Source of the DNA: Xestospongia muta
Lineage: Eukaryota; Porifera; Demospongiae; Haplosclerida; Petrosiidae
DNA: 64,000 bases
Direction: 5' to 3'
Assembly (NCBI GenBank): GCA_963693285.1
Contig: OY848924.1
Coordinates: 3,675,214 to 3,739,213, forward strand
Made by a program: the position numbers and the translations under genes. The notes below the pieces were generated by a model. The model ran no database searches. It had not been told where the DNA came from and was given only the letters and a program-made list of their open reading frames with translations. This document shows positions 12,764 through 27,700 of the stretch, piece by piece. Every line of letters begins with the position of its first letter. Position 1 is the first letter of the stretch.

Positions 12764-15700
12764 ACTTTTATATTAGTATTATCAGAGGTATGACTGATAA
12801 TATTCGAATTCTGATAGTGAGTAATAGCCATTGTTCCTGTGTACTGATAAACAATTTAAAAATAAAAAAAATGTAATAACATTTGAAAAAGCTCCAAACA
12901 AACTTATACAAGAATATACAAAGATGAATATACAAAGATACTTATACAAAGATGGTAGAGATGACATGACTGGAACAGAAATGGTCTTATTACTACTGAC
13001 AACTATGGATGAAAAATCTTTCTTTTCTTTACTTTGCTCAGTCTGTGATATTAAATCTGCTCACATTCTGTTTTTAACTGAGATTAACACATTCATGCAA
13101 TTCTAACTCTAAACACTTTTCAATATGTTTTTGAAGAAAAATTCATTTTAATTGTTTTGATTGATTTGTATATTCTAATACAACAGAAATTAGGATTTTA
13201 ATGTGTCAGATTACTGGAGAATTCAACCAAGCAGATTTAAAATCCTCAAGTTGTCCTCACACACAACCTACATTATGTAATACCTAATTTTATAAATCAT
13301 ACCTGATGTTCCATGGATACGTTGTCAGTATTATAGCCTTCACTTGTATAAAGAGTACCTGATTCCTTAGTATATTCTATAGAATATCAAGTGAGTCTCA
13401 TAAAATGTGAAGTGTTATATATTAGTCTTCTTATACAGAGTTATAACACAAGCATTATAATTACGTTAATAGTTGCATAACCTTGTACTATAATTAGTAT
13501 GTACATTAAAAACACAAACACATTCTGTGACATTTCTGTCACTGTCAAAAAACATTATTTAGACCATATTAGATTCTTTAACTTTCTTAAGTAGACAAGA
13601 GCTTATTATAATAAAGGGGATAACATATCATGACCATAAATACACTACCTTGTTGTGTAGTGCTGCTGCTTTGAAAAAATGAAAGAGTTACTTCCTTTTG
13701 GTCCTTTTGATGACAGTCTGTTTCCTATGGAATGGCATATTAATAGACTTGGAGAAACAGTTTAATTATACCTGGTATTCTATGGTCTGACTAATGTCAG
13801 TGCTTTCTGTCCAATCAATGCTTGTTGATTCTTCAGCAGTAACTGGTAATTCTGTGTATAAAGTATGAATATGAATTACAGATAAAAAGCAATGTAAAAG
13901 TTGTTTATAAAGTGTAAGCATTATATAAAACATAAATGACTAGAATAATAATCTACCTAGCCCATCATCATCTTTGTCAAAAGACTGCTTGGACTTCTTT
14001 AAAGCTGAAGATGAAAAGGATTTCTTTTGCTTAGTAGAAGCTGAATACAAATGAAATCAAGTTATTGATAATCCTTAAGTAAATACTTCTTTTAATATTC
14101 TTTTATAAATATATACATTGGAAAAAATGTGTAGCCTTTTCTTCTTAACATTGTGACATCATAAACAAAATCTACACTCACTATATAGTCATTAACATGT
14201 GAAAGTATGGTTATTGTTGATGGAACATGAACATATAAGTCATATGTGCATTGCAATGACAATAAGATATCCTTTTTACATTAAGGTGAATAGGCTTTAG
14301 TAGACAGGTATACTGTTACATTTTTCTCAAGTGCATGGCTATACTGATATATCTTGAACAATAAAATTTTGTAATTATCTAAATGTGGATTCCTTAATAA
14401 CTTAGGTAAAGTTGTTACGTGACTTTAGCAATATACCTCTATTTAAACAGCAACAACCCATACATTTAAAAGTTTAAAGCATGATAGCTATCCTAAGGAA
14501 ATAAATAACATAAAAGTATGGGAAATCAAGGAGTGCACACAAAGTAGGCATAATTGAGTTTACAGTGTATAGAAAATGAAGATATTTGTCAGAGATTTGG
14601 TTGCTTGAGGACAACATCATTCATCATATAATTACTTCATGTAGCTTCAAAAAATAGCCAATATTATAAACTTTACTTTCATAATGTATAGAGTTGTATG
14701 ATATAATCTCTCACTTTCTAGTTGATGTTTCATTCTTGTACCAATGTTTTTTAACATATGGTTCTGCTTCAGAAGGAAATCACAGATAGCTTGTAAATAC
14801 TTAATTCCTTTTTCCTTGACCTGTCGTTGTAGCTCATTAACAATTTTGTCTGCTTTGTCATAAGCATCACCACTCATACTTTCTACATCATCTTTACAAT
14901 TTGATGATATCAACCTAGCTGTAAGAAGCCGGTTAACAATGGGAAGTGGTTTAACTTCAATGGCTTCACAAATATCACCAAAATAATCCAAAAATATTTC
15001 TGATGGCTCACAAATGGCTACACAATATGACAAGAAAAGGAAAAGTAACTGAGTTAAAGGTTGTTTAGCAAAAACAAAAAAATTGATAAATTGTGATCTT
15101 AACAGACAAGCAAACAACATTTATCAACACAAATAAACTACTTAATATCACTATGTCAACTATAACAACATAGACTGTATAGGCAGGCACAATTAATTAG
15201 TTAATGTCATTATATATATTATATGGAGTGGTTACTATTGTGTCTTACATTACCTTGATATGTACTATGACTAGGGAGAGTTTCTTCTTTGGGCTCATTT
15301 AAAAGTTCTTGTGAGGATTGTTGCTATTGAGTAGAGTATAAGTATATGACAAATAGTATTTTATGTTTATAATAGGAAAGATTGATGATGAAATCATTGT
15401 CTGTATTATGTCATTAAGGAACTAAATTTGTGAATGACCAACATTAACATGATCTACAACATAAGAGGATAAATCATACCTGATGTTGCATGGATAACTT
15501 GTCAGTATTGTATCCTTCAGTTGTATTAGCAGTACATGATTCCTTAGCAGGTTCTATAGGATATGAGGTGAACCTTATAAAATGTGATATATACAAATCT
15601 TCTTCAAGCATTATATAATAATAGTTGAATATTTCACTATAATTAGAGTGTGCATTACAACATGTATGGTGTGTGAGCAATTACTAAAGAAATAACACAT

Positions 15701-18700
15701 TCAATTCTAATTGCTTGTGAGTTGTAATTTACTAAATTGGTAAAATATATTAAAACTAGTGTTCATTACAAAAAACTAAGGCATAAATAATATTATGATA
15801 ACTTAAGTCAGCCAAGACCTACAGAGCAGGTTAATACTATAATTTTGATATTATGATCACAACAATTAACTACATTGAGTCTAAAACATCGATGTCCTGA
15901 GCCTATTGTATATTTACTTGGAGCTATCTGGTGTCTAGAACTTTCTTCTTTCAATGACTGGTATATCTTCATAGCTAGGGCTTTGTTGTTAACAAGTGGT
16001 CCTTTTAGAAGATCTAAAATTGTGATCCATGTGACAGGAGCACTGTCATCTTTACCATCCTTTTTTATCCATATTTGAATGACTTCACCAAGTTTTGTTT
16101 GATTATTGAAGTTAGATTGAGCTAAACTGTCAAGGTCATTATATTTTACTCCAAGGCCATCTCCAATTTCACACCATGAAGCACTGATACAGTCAAGTTG
16201 AATTAATACTTCACGTTTTGTAGGTTTGACAACTAAATGTACAATTAAATTAAATAATTATCGAGAAATAACTCTATTAACTTACATAATTTAGGAAAAT
16301 GACTAAAATCATCAGTGGATGTACATTGCTTTAATTCTTGTGTACCTGTAACAAGATATTAATTAAACTATAAAAGCTATGCAAACATTTCTGACTAGCA
16401 GTAGTATTGAAACATAAATAAATTGCTGCTGTCTTTAAAATTACCATCAGTGAAGAAAAACTAGCACACATAAATAAACAAATTATAAATCAGGATACAT
16501 AAAGTCCAAATAACACATGTCTATGTAATTGGTTTTCTGCTAAAAGCTCTATTATTCTTTATAATAAGCTTAAAACATGTATGTACAAAGTAAAGGTATC
16601 ACTTGTCTCTAATATAATACTTATTACAGTGGATACATGAATATCAAACATACCTGATATATCATATGTACTTGATGATTGTATCTGTTTATTAGGATTA
16701 GTGTCAACAGACTCTATAAACATTAATTAATAAATGTTAAGTAGGACATATTACCTACTTTTCATTGGAATAAAAAAGGCGTCCTCAGAGAGATGTTGTA
16801 TCTCTTCTTCTCTAATAGGTCGAGAGGATATTTTCTATGTACAAAATCCAAATAATTAAACATTATTAAAATCATTGACTTACCAAAGGATTACGACCAG
16901 TAAAAATACTAAATCGGTTAAGACATTTCCTCACTGAGAGATGAGAGTGATCAGATGACAGTGGTATCCTCTCTCTACATGATATCTCTATATGTTGGAT
17001 GTAGTAATGTGGTAATGGTATGTCCTTATTGCTGTCAGTATAGAGAGCCTTAATGACAATGGGGGCAATGAAGAGATAAGGTTCTTTTTCACCAACAACA
17101 GATCTCACATCAACACTTGTAGCAATTTTGTTTGCATCACCAATAAAACATTTGGTAATAACTCCAAGGGCTACTTTTCTGAGGGAATAGAGTATACGAT
17201 GTCTCTGCTCCTTTTTAACAAGATTGTTTATATTACTAGGAGGAATAACAAACTGCTGTACTTCACATGAGCATATCTTGTTCTTAAGACTAAGTACTTC
17301 TTTAATGAGAGATGTACGAATCTCATAACTTTTCAAGGAACTACTGTGTGAGACAAGAATTGTAACACATCTATTGTGTTCAGTAACCTCCACCATCACT
17401 TCAATATCATTCTCATCTTTCCAATATATGCCATTTTTCCACATAGTACAATCACAATAGAGTTTGTTGACTTCAATGTTGATTTCAGTAATACCAGAGG
17501 TATCAAGAGGAAGACAACGAGTATATGCCAAATGACGAAGTAGAGTATGGAGGAATCGTATAGGTAGAAATTGCTTTGAATTTGGACACCATAGACACCA
17601 ACCAAATCCATCTGTTGTTTGGAAGATTGGTGAGGGCCTCTCTTCTTTAATAAGTGCTGGAAAAAACAAGTATTTGGCATCTTCATTTACAGGAGGTTCT
17701 TCAGATGGTATATTGTTTGTGATGTTATTAACAAAACGAGAATTGATTTGGTGACAGATTTGTAGACTTGTTAAGAAGTGAATTAGCATTTCTGTATTGT
17801 GGTTGGGAAATAATTTAGCTAGTGTGGACACTGGCATGATACCAGTATTACTGGCAACTGGTTTACAAACACGATCAATGCTTTCATTAAAAAGAATACC
17901 ATTTACCTCAGTTAACAGAGCTTTTTTGTCAATAATTAACCAATCTCCTAAAAATAAGACAAGACCCTTTTCTCCAAGAATGGTCAAGAACTTCAACACA
18001 GTTGATCGGTCTGACAAAAGGCATGGCTCATTCATATTGTCAATTATTGAGCAGAGGGCATCTAAGCTAATGGCAACAAGTTGAAGCTGTTGAAGAAAAG
18101 CATGTAGACAATGACAGTAGTAGCTTATTTTCTCTTCTTTGTCAATAACAGTGTCACAACTCTTCTTTAGGTTAGTCATAAATTCGTTGACACCTTTACC
18201 TCCTGGTCTATGACAGTCCATTGCCAGGAAACCAGAATAATTCTGATCACGAATGGCACTACTTGCAATTTTATTAATAAAAGATTCGTAATCATTTTCA
18301 GGTGGTAAAGAATCAATATGGCTTCCAACAATGATAACTTGACTGGGGATACTTAAATTAGTGCTAACATTCTCAATAAAATTAAACCAGAAGTACAGAT
18401 CCCTCTTTATTATCTCTTTCTCATCAGTAAGATTGCTTACAATTACAAACACAGCTGGTGACCTCAACAAAAGAGTTTCCAATACTGCAGCATGGCTACT
18501 GTAATATTCTGCATGTCCAGAAAAATCAAAAATTACAACGTTTCCTATTTCCCTACTTTGAATGCTATGGTAGTCAATTCCAGTGGTTTGTAACTCAACA
18601 CCTTCAATACATTTTTCTGGATTATAGTAATGATACCAATTGCCAGCACGATAAGAGATAACAGCAGCTAAAGAGCTTTTTCCAGCATTTGCTTTTCCAC

Positions 18701-21700
18701 AAAGGAATAGTTTGGCATACGAATCTACTGGACACTCTACATTATCTGGAAGAAATGGTTTAAACAATTTTAGCAATTGGAATCTGTCATTGACATTGGG
18801 TGGAATAAGCTCTAATGGTATCTGTTTACGATAGTTTACAGCCAGTGGATTTAACTTCACATCATTTAGCAGGTATTGTATTGTGCCCTTACTACCAGCT
18901 GGGAAGGTAGAACGTGATCGAAATAAAATTTCACCACATGAGCAAACAGAATGCAATAGAGTATTGCCAACCTAGAGAATAAAGTAAACACATAGGTCTA
19001 GATGAGAACATCAAGCAAGATAATTTGCTATAATATTTTATTTTATAATGATGTCAATATCTCATGGATACATGATTCTTAACAAGAAGGTGAGAAAGAT
19101 ATTAAGATATTAAAACTGAAAGTATTAATAACACAAAATAGTTCTATCTATATTCTTATCATAGACAATAATATAACAGTTACAGATTGAGTATAATGAC
19201 AGAAAGATAATGATGCTTTGATTGGTCATACTTCCATTGACTGCTAGTGTTGTCATGTGTTATTATAAGAGAATGTATCTTGTCTTCATGGATAGTTTGT
19301 TTTAATTACCTGACATGTTGTACATGTCAGGTGGTCCTAGGATTGTTTAGGGTCATATGTTAATTAACAGGAATGTCTATTTTACATGACTGCTTCTGTG
19401 TATTTGAGAAGAACAATCATGTAGTCAAAGGGCACTGTCTATTGAGATATTGCACAATGTTCTTTCTTACTATTATAATTCTGTTTGAACCATGATAAAT
19501 ATAAAACTGAAATGTTTGGAAAGATTATTTTTAAAGAAAACATACTCAAGAGAAGACTAGGAAATGTATAAGGTGTAGAAAATGACCTAATCACAACAAA
19601 TCAGTATGTCTAACTCAGAAAGTATTTATCAAATGTGCTCTAGAGGGAGAGGACATTATGAGGTTGTGTGTCATTCAGTCAATACAGTCAGAGTAGTTGA
19701 AGAGAATACTTTTCTGGGTAACATGGAAGCTGAGATAACAATAATGAAAGAAACAAAAATATCCACGGTAAGTGACTATCTCATTAAGGATTGGACAAAG
19801 CCATAATCAGGCGTCCACCAATACAGGCACTGAACTTAGTAACATGTGTGTACAATGTGAAGAAAGACAATGTAGAGAACACACTGTCATTATATCCTGA
19901 AATATTCAAAGGACTGAGTAAGTTAAAAGTAAAATGACAGGTAACTATACAATAAGGTAAAGATGATGTCAAGTCCTGTACAATGTTTGATACAAATTTC
20001 CAACAGCACTGTTAAAACTACTTTAATTACTTGTAGAAATGATCCCACCAATTACTACACATTAGAGACCAATATTTATATCCAAATAATTATTGATATA
20101 AATACATGTGCTAGATACATGACAAAGTATGCAGCAAAAGGTAAACTATCTTCAAACCTCATTATCATCAATTTTGAATCCTGTATTAATCACCATGGTA
20201 ACAACAACACTACTTATAAAGCATTACGAGGTGCAATGTTATGTTGTGTTGACAAACATGATTACAGTACTCAAGAAACAGCATATCTGCTACTCCATCT
20301 ACTGCTGGTCAGTTGTACATACAATTTTATAATAATCATCCAATAAACAAACAAACCTTCCAAGCAGACAAGCTACTTATGTCGTAGACAATAATGACAA
20401 CGTTACAAGGTACAGATGGTACTAGAATATATTAGGAACATCATATGTAGATGTACTTTGTTTGTATGAGTACATTCCCAGTCAATAAAGATATGTTTAT
20501 ATCATACAACAGTTCACAATGCTTGTGGGTTCACAGTCAATTGTATGTACCACAACATGACTTGTTTACATTACTATATATAGTAATGTGAAAAATAAAG
20601 ATTGTAGTATGTCAAATATCGAGATGTAACTGAATCCTCAGTATTTACTTACTAATAAGACAATGAGGGATATAGTGCTGAGAATTCTTATTACAATTAA
20701 ACTGTGATTATATTATGTTACTTGCTTATACCACACAGTGCATTATGTATTTCTTTTATATATTTGTATTCACTAAGGTTAACAAGATGTCTTTCTTCAC
20801 TATCTATAGTGAGAACAGGGTTGTCACTGTGTTATTTTTACAGCAGGTTGTGGTATTGTGATGAAAAATAATCACAAATTTTGTGGTATATTACTTCCTA
20901 TAATAACAGTTGCTATGGTGATATAGATTATGTTTATATAGTGATTATTGCTATGGTAACAATACACTGATGCTGTAGTAAATTATAAGCTGTTGCTTTT
21001 TCTATGGATTAAAATTTTCTTAGATCATGTGATTCATGTATACCACTGCTATGAAAATTCATAAATTTTTCATGATAATTGATGAATACATATGAATTAA
21101 ACATCTAGTATGTTTTGGTATTACTTTTGACAAATTTAGAATAGCTCGGCAATAAATGGTTTTCTGTCATAATGTGTTTAAAATAGCCACAGTGACTAAA
21201 CTATACACTTTTGGTGGAAAGTTGCTTTTTTTCAAACTTGCAATTAGGTATGAAAATTAAACAATGGTCATTAATTAGATATTTTATAGGTTTTGAGAAT
21301 GTTTTTAAAAAAATAAAAGCATAACCCTACAAATTTTATCTTAAAACAATAATTTACCAATTATTATAGTGTTAAAAGTATTATTGATATAGTTGTGTAT
21401 ATACATACTGTGGCGTTCAAAAGAGTTCGGCCACCCACGCGGAAGTGCATTATTTGAGTTTATTTAAATTAACCACAGTTACACGTGTAGTGTTTCTGTG
21501 CTGTTACAGCTATTTTTGAGGAGAAGGCTTAACAAGGAGTGGTATGGAGTCTGTTACTGTTACATTAGAAGTTGGAGAAACTTTATGGTAAGTAACGTCT
21601 GTGTTTTAAACTAGGGATGATGTTTATTATCGTGTTTTATAGCAAAAACAAATAAAATAATATCTTATGTAAGTAAAGATGTCTAGTACTTTGTGTGCCC

Positions 21701-24700
21701 ACCCTTTGCTTTAATAACAGCTTCAATTCTTCGTGGCATTGACGAGACCAGGTTTTCTATTATTTCTGTTGGTATATTCTCCCAAAAATCACTTAGAGTG
21801 TCCCGTAATTGAGAGAGAGTTGTTGTTGGCAATTTTTCTAGTTTCCTCTCTAAATAGTCCCATAAATTTTCTATTGGGTTTAAGTCTGGAGATTGTGCTG
21901 GCCATGTAGTACAATTAACATTGTTTTCGTCCATCCAATCTGTTATTAGATTAGCCTCGTGGCAAGATGCATTATCATGCATAAAGATGTAGTCCAAACC
22001 TCTTATTGACCAGGCTGATGGAATCATTGCATTTTCTAGTATTTCTAAATACTGAAATTTATCCATCTTGCCTTTGACTTGTACTATCATATTCTTTTCA
22101 TTGCCACAGATGCATCCCCAAACTATCACACTACTGCCACCATGCTTTACTGTACCCTGTATACAGTCCTCATTAAACTTTTCTGATAATCTACGTCGTA
22201 TGTACATTTGATCATTGGTATGGAATAAATTAAACTTGGACTCGTCAGACCATACAACTTTCTTTCACATATCCTCTTTCCAGTCCCTGTGATCCTTTGT
22301 GCATTGGAGATGTTGTTGTTTGTGTTTTGGCAGTAACAGTGGTTTCCTTCTCAATATTCTACCATTTAATCCAGCATCTATCAGTCTTCTCTTCACTGTA
22401 CTTGAGCAAACCATGACATTATCTTCCTCACTCGATATATTTTTCAGAAGAGGTGCTGTTAGTTTATGATCTCTGATTGACTTTAATATGAGACTTCTAT
22501 CTTCTTGCTTTGAAGACAACTTGGGACGTTCAGGTCATAGTTCATCAGTTACTGACTTATTTTTCTTGTATTTTTGATGATGTCATTTATTGTACTTTTT
22601 GGTATTTTTTATTGTTTTAACATAGCTCTAGATGGCAGTTTAAGCTAGTGCAAAGCTATAATTTGACCTCTCTGGAACTCACTTGTGGGTTTTCCTCTGG
22701 GCATGTTGTGGTCAGCTATTTACTAATTGTTTCCAGACACTTGTCTCCAAGTCAAGGACTTTAAACGTGTTTATAACTGCTGCTCTAATTGCTTTTGTGT
22801 AAAGAGCTGTTGATACATGTAACTGAGCAGCCATAAGATGTTCTGTTAAGTACTGCGCATTGTCTAAGTAAATAAGCTTAAGTACTATTTTTATTGAGAA
22901 ACACGTGGGTGCCCGAACTCTTTTGAGCGTCACTGTATATTATAGGTTTTTGTTATAACATTGATGTTATGATAATAATTACCATGGAAATTGTTGCTAG
23001 GTGATAGATACATACATATTTCCTATAGTAATATTGGGTAATGTCCGTGTTTGCCTACTCCGCTTTTGCCTACTCTGCGTTTGCATACTAATTGATGCAT
23101 AGTGTGGTTTTGCCTACACTTAATAAGACCTACTCTTTTGTGTCTTCACACATCCTTTAGTGTTAGTGTAGGTTTGCCTACACTTAGACACATCGCTATA
23201 GCAGCTATTACTATGATTGTTGTTGTTGCTGCAGTAACAGTCGCTATGGTGACAGACATCTTTTGCTACAGTAATCGTTACTGAATATTTACCAAATTTG
23301 GTATGGAAGCACTTTATTGATTGATCTTCCTGGATATCATATTTGGTATACATCCAATATGTCCTGTAATACAATTACTGTGACTTACTGAATCTTTAGT
23401 CTTGGCATCAACTTGTCCCATTTCAATTAACATTTTTACTGTGTCAGCATGACCCGATTCTGCTGCAAGATGTGCAGGTGTACGTCCTTTCTAGAAACAT
23501 AAGAGACAAAGTTATTTAATTACAAAAGAACAAAACTATTAGACAGTAAACTATATAGTCAATGGAACCAGTCATCAATACATCTCACCTCATCATCACA
23601 AAAATTCTATTACACTGTGTAATATCAGAAGTAACTGCACAACATATTCTACATATTCAATACATACTACTAATAGCAGCTAACATTTCTGACAAACTAA
23701 CTGTAGTAGAAACATATTCACATTATTAGTTCTATCTCATTCCATGATGTCACTATATGACATTATTATTGAGTCACTAAACAAGCTAATATATTAAGAC
23801 ACATGAATTTAATATTGAAGAAAAATGATACACGCACACGAAGGCAACCACATCACAAACCACACCCCTTGACGTTTGTAAAGAATTTTTCAATATCATT
23901 TTATGTAAATTATTTAGGAAAACCACACATGTTGCACTAAGAAATTTTGAATAAATGTTTATGTATATGTGGTTGCTACGTAGCCATTTTGTAATGGATG
24001 CTTCCAAATTTGGTGTTCAAGTATTTTATTGATTCTTCTTCCTACATACCATATTTGATATACATCCATAGAAAATGATTATGTAGCAAATGCATATAAA
24101 CTATTTGTTTCCAATTCTTTAGCACAACATTCATTTTTCATTAAATAATGTCATAATTATATCCATTCATATTATTTCTAAACTACAATATCTGACTTGA
24201 TTAGTGGTATCATGACTAACAGACAGTAACCTTGAACACTGTTTGTTAGTTTTTGTATTATATATATAGAATAGCCTTGTTATAAGTCACATAATGAAAG
24301 TACTAGTTTTAATATGTTTACATAATGACTTAATTAAGTTCATAAATAATAAACATTAGTATTATTATTCAAATATTTTGTGAAAACTTATTAATAGAAT
24401 CAAGAACTGGTAAAGAACAGTTGTTTAGAATGCAGGTTTCTTATTGAATCAGTAATACACCTCAAATCATGTGTCTTATTTATTGATTAACCTTATATTG
24501 GTAATTTAAACTACTTGATTGGTCAGAATTTGGTCCAATGATATGTCTTGTAATGTAATCACTGTGACTTACATTATCGATAGTGTTGATATCAGCTTGT
24601 CTCATTTTAATTAGTAATTTTACTGTGTCAGCATGTCCATTCTGTGCTGCATAATGTGCAGGTGTACATCCATACTAGAAACATAAGAGACAAAGTTATT

Positions 24701-27700
24701 TAATTACAAAAGAACATAAACTATCAGACAGTAAACTATATAGTCAATGGAACCAGTCATCAGTATATATTATCATAATAATTTTATTACACTGCATAAT
24801 ACAAGAAGTAACACTACAACATACTCTACATATTCAATACAAACTACTAATAGCAGCTAACATTTGTGACAAACGAACTGTAGTAGTAACATATTCACTT
24901 TATTAGTTCTATCTCATTCCATTGTGTCATTATATGACATTATTATTGAGTCACTAAACATGCTAACACATTAACACACATGAATTCAATATTGAAGAAA
25001 AATGATACATGCACATGAAGGCAACTACATTACAAACCACACCCCTTGACGTTTGTAAAGAATTTTTCAATATCATTTTATGTAAATTATTTAAGAAAAC
25101 CACACATGTTGCACTAAAATATTTTTAATAAATGTTTGTGTATATGCAGTTGCTACTGCTGCCATTTTGTACTGGATGCTTACCAAATTTTCTGATTCAA
25201 ATGACTATATTAATAACATTAATGAAGACATGATAATGACTGCTAAACTTATTAGTCATTATTGTCTAATAAATCTGACTGTAAGTACTGTTGTAATAGT
25301 AATAATGATAGACGGTTTATTACTAGAGTTGTTGTAATTGTAGACAATTTCCAATAAATAGATTGAAATAATCATATTTGAGGGAATGGTGAAGTACTCT
25401 AACTTGAACATTGTCTGTATTCTAGTACTAATGTTTGCTGTTAGCTATAAAATAATCTTAAGATAGCAGACTATAGCTTTTAAAGTAGTTCATCTTATTC
25501 TATAATTGCAATAGAATAATGTCAAACTATTAGGAGTGGATATTAGGATGGCATTATGTTTGCCCTCTAGTACTCAAAACATGTATGCTATGTCTTTAAC
25601 ACTAATAGTCAATTAGTAATGATAAAAATATATAAATATGCAACTGTCCTTTCTTCCACAGTAAGTCATGACACATGTATATATACACTTGAAAAACAGC
25701 ACTACTCATTTAACAAGGTTTTTTAAAATTCAGTGAACAATATTACTGGCAACAATGCTTGCTCTATTGTGAGGAGAGAGGCTAATGTAACAAAGTTTAA
25801 AGATCAATTCCCTGTAGCAACACAGCTCAGGAGTTACAAATGATTTCACTACAATTTTTTACCTGTTAAGATATCAAGAAATCTTTACAGTAATAGAGCA
25901 AAACTATGTTAAGGTATTGTGCTCCTCTATATGATTACAAATTCCACTCAAATGGTTTGAAGATGTTTTAATTTCCATATTCAGTTGCTATTAGGCACAC
26001 ATAAAGTACCCTAGTCAATATTATAGTACAAATGTTAAAATTAACTCATGTTACAATAGGGTAGTAACACTAATAACAAATAATACCTTTACTGAATAAC
26101 AATGTCATCTCTCGTGGTAAAACTATAATACAAAGCATTTTTCAATACTCTCTTGCCTATTAACTGTAGTATTAACATATTGCTGGCCTTTAGAAACCAG
26201 TACATCTACTCAATACTTCCGTGTAATGGCAAATCTTCAACTTTAAAATATAACATACATCTAAGAAACAATGCCTCAAATCCCTACTCAGTAAATAGTG
26301 TCGTTAATATATTATTCCCTTTGTTACAGTTTTCTATGATGTTATGTAATCTACACCACAATATTAATAGTTCATTCAGAAGGACATTTAACAGAAATAC
26401 CTCTTATATGGTAATTTTTGCTGTAGTTTCTAAATCCTCCTTTAATTGAAGGCTTCCATTCAGAAAGGGAAATAAAACCCTTTCAGTCAAAATTCAGATA
26501 AAGCTTGAAATATGATCTTCCTTAACTAAGCTTCATTGTGGAATAGCAAAAAGTAAATATGTGAAGTCATTTTTCCAGTTTATGTAATAATATTAGTCCA
26601 GATCATATTGCTAAATGTGTAGGTAATAAAAATCAAAAGGAAGGGCTTTATGTAGAAATTCATAAGGTTTAGTCAATATTGCTGTGATGCTATCACTGAA
26701 AAAATGGACGAGGGATTTAGTCCTTCTGCTCAAAAGGAGCCTTCAGTAAGCTTCAATTTTTTTCCTGTATTACTCTGAAATTGGAAGAACAGTTGAGCTG
26801 TGCATCCTCAATGACATCATGTAGTCAAAATTAATATCACAGATTCACATATAGCATTAGTATTTTGTAATTAATAGCTAAAATATTCATCACAAATTGA
26901 TGCTGTATAATAATTAGGAGCTCCTAATATTTGGTTGTTTCCTATGTATCCATTATATTTCATATCTCTATACCCTAAATCTTAGAAGGCTAATCTAATA
27001 ATCTAAAGCTTAATATAGTAACACATGATGTAATGTGTGTTATTAATATTTAGTAGACATGTGATTTGGAACAAATCAACATATAGAACATAAAAGGGCC
27101 AATTATGGATGTGTGTGACTCTGTAATTAATTCTGTTCATTAGGGAGCATGAGGGACTCTGAAGGGACACAAAAACCTCTGAATTCTAGACGAATGGAAA
27201 AATAGTAACTATAAAGCCTAAACTATTGAAAGAATACACCATGCATTGGTGTCTCCATTCTCTCAAAATACTCCAAGAAACAATGTCTAAAATCTATTCC
27301 AGAATCTTACCACTCCAGACTGAGAAATGAGTTAGAAGTACTCAATTATGAGAAAGCAAATATTTACTTAGTAGTTTGTTTAACAGTCATGAAACAAATA
27401 TAATCTAGTGAGCATAAACACCAAAGTAATCCAAATCTAATTTATATTAGAAAACAGTTCGGAAGACCTCCAACAGAAAAAAGTGCTTATATAGTTTTTT
27501 TGTGCTGGGTAAGAAATAAAAAAATGATTGGATAAAATGAATTAAATTGTTTAATAATAACAATAAATATTATTTATATTACACAAGAACAGACATTATT
27601 AACACAACGTGTACTATCAGAGGCACATGTGTGTCACAAAGGAATATTTACGTTCCATAACTATATCTATTTCCATATATGGATACAAATGATAAGTGTT

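Larger units (their letters stand above)
18972..23388 (-). other. Large intron between the last small ankyrin exon and the Roc exon
   Basis: It holds a retroelement-like fragment, a Helitron fragment and a complete Tc1-type element (separate entries), plus several sequences resembling an RFX X-box (about 20909, 20948, 23232). The rest shows no gene. Confidence 0.6.
23380..25215 (-). repeat. Tandem pair of ~1.1-kb ankyrin-exon cassettes
   Basis: The flanks of the exons at 23389-23490 and 24573-24674 align for about 600-700 bp (23491-24060 with 24675-25200), including 'agaaacataagagacaaag' next to each acceptor. Parts of the same unit recur at 28920-29180 and 29400-29580. Confidence 0.75.

Noticed and set aside
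17396..17686. Minus-strand 96-codon frame overlapping the Roc-COR exon
   Set aside because: An alternative frame of a well-supported exon, with no domain.
17797..18084. Plus-strand open frame of 95 codons
   Set aside because: It is a shadow of the Roc-COR exon on the other strand. No domain and no separate signals.
22712..22933. Minus-strand 73-codon frame at the Tc1 end
   Set aside because: It lies in the terminal region of the Tc1 element and resembles no protein.
26153..26449. 98-codon plus-strand frame in an intron
   Set aside because: Composition follows AT content. No domain, no splice partners and no paralogue kept open.
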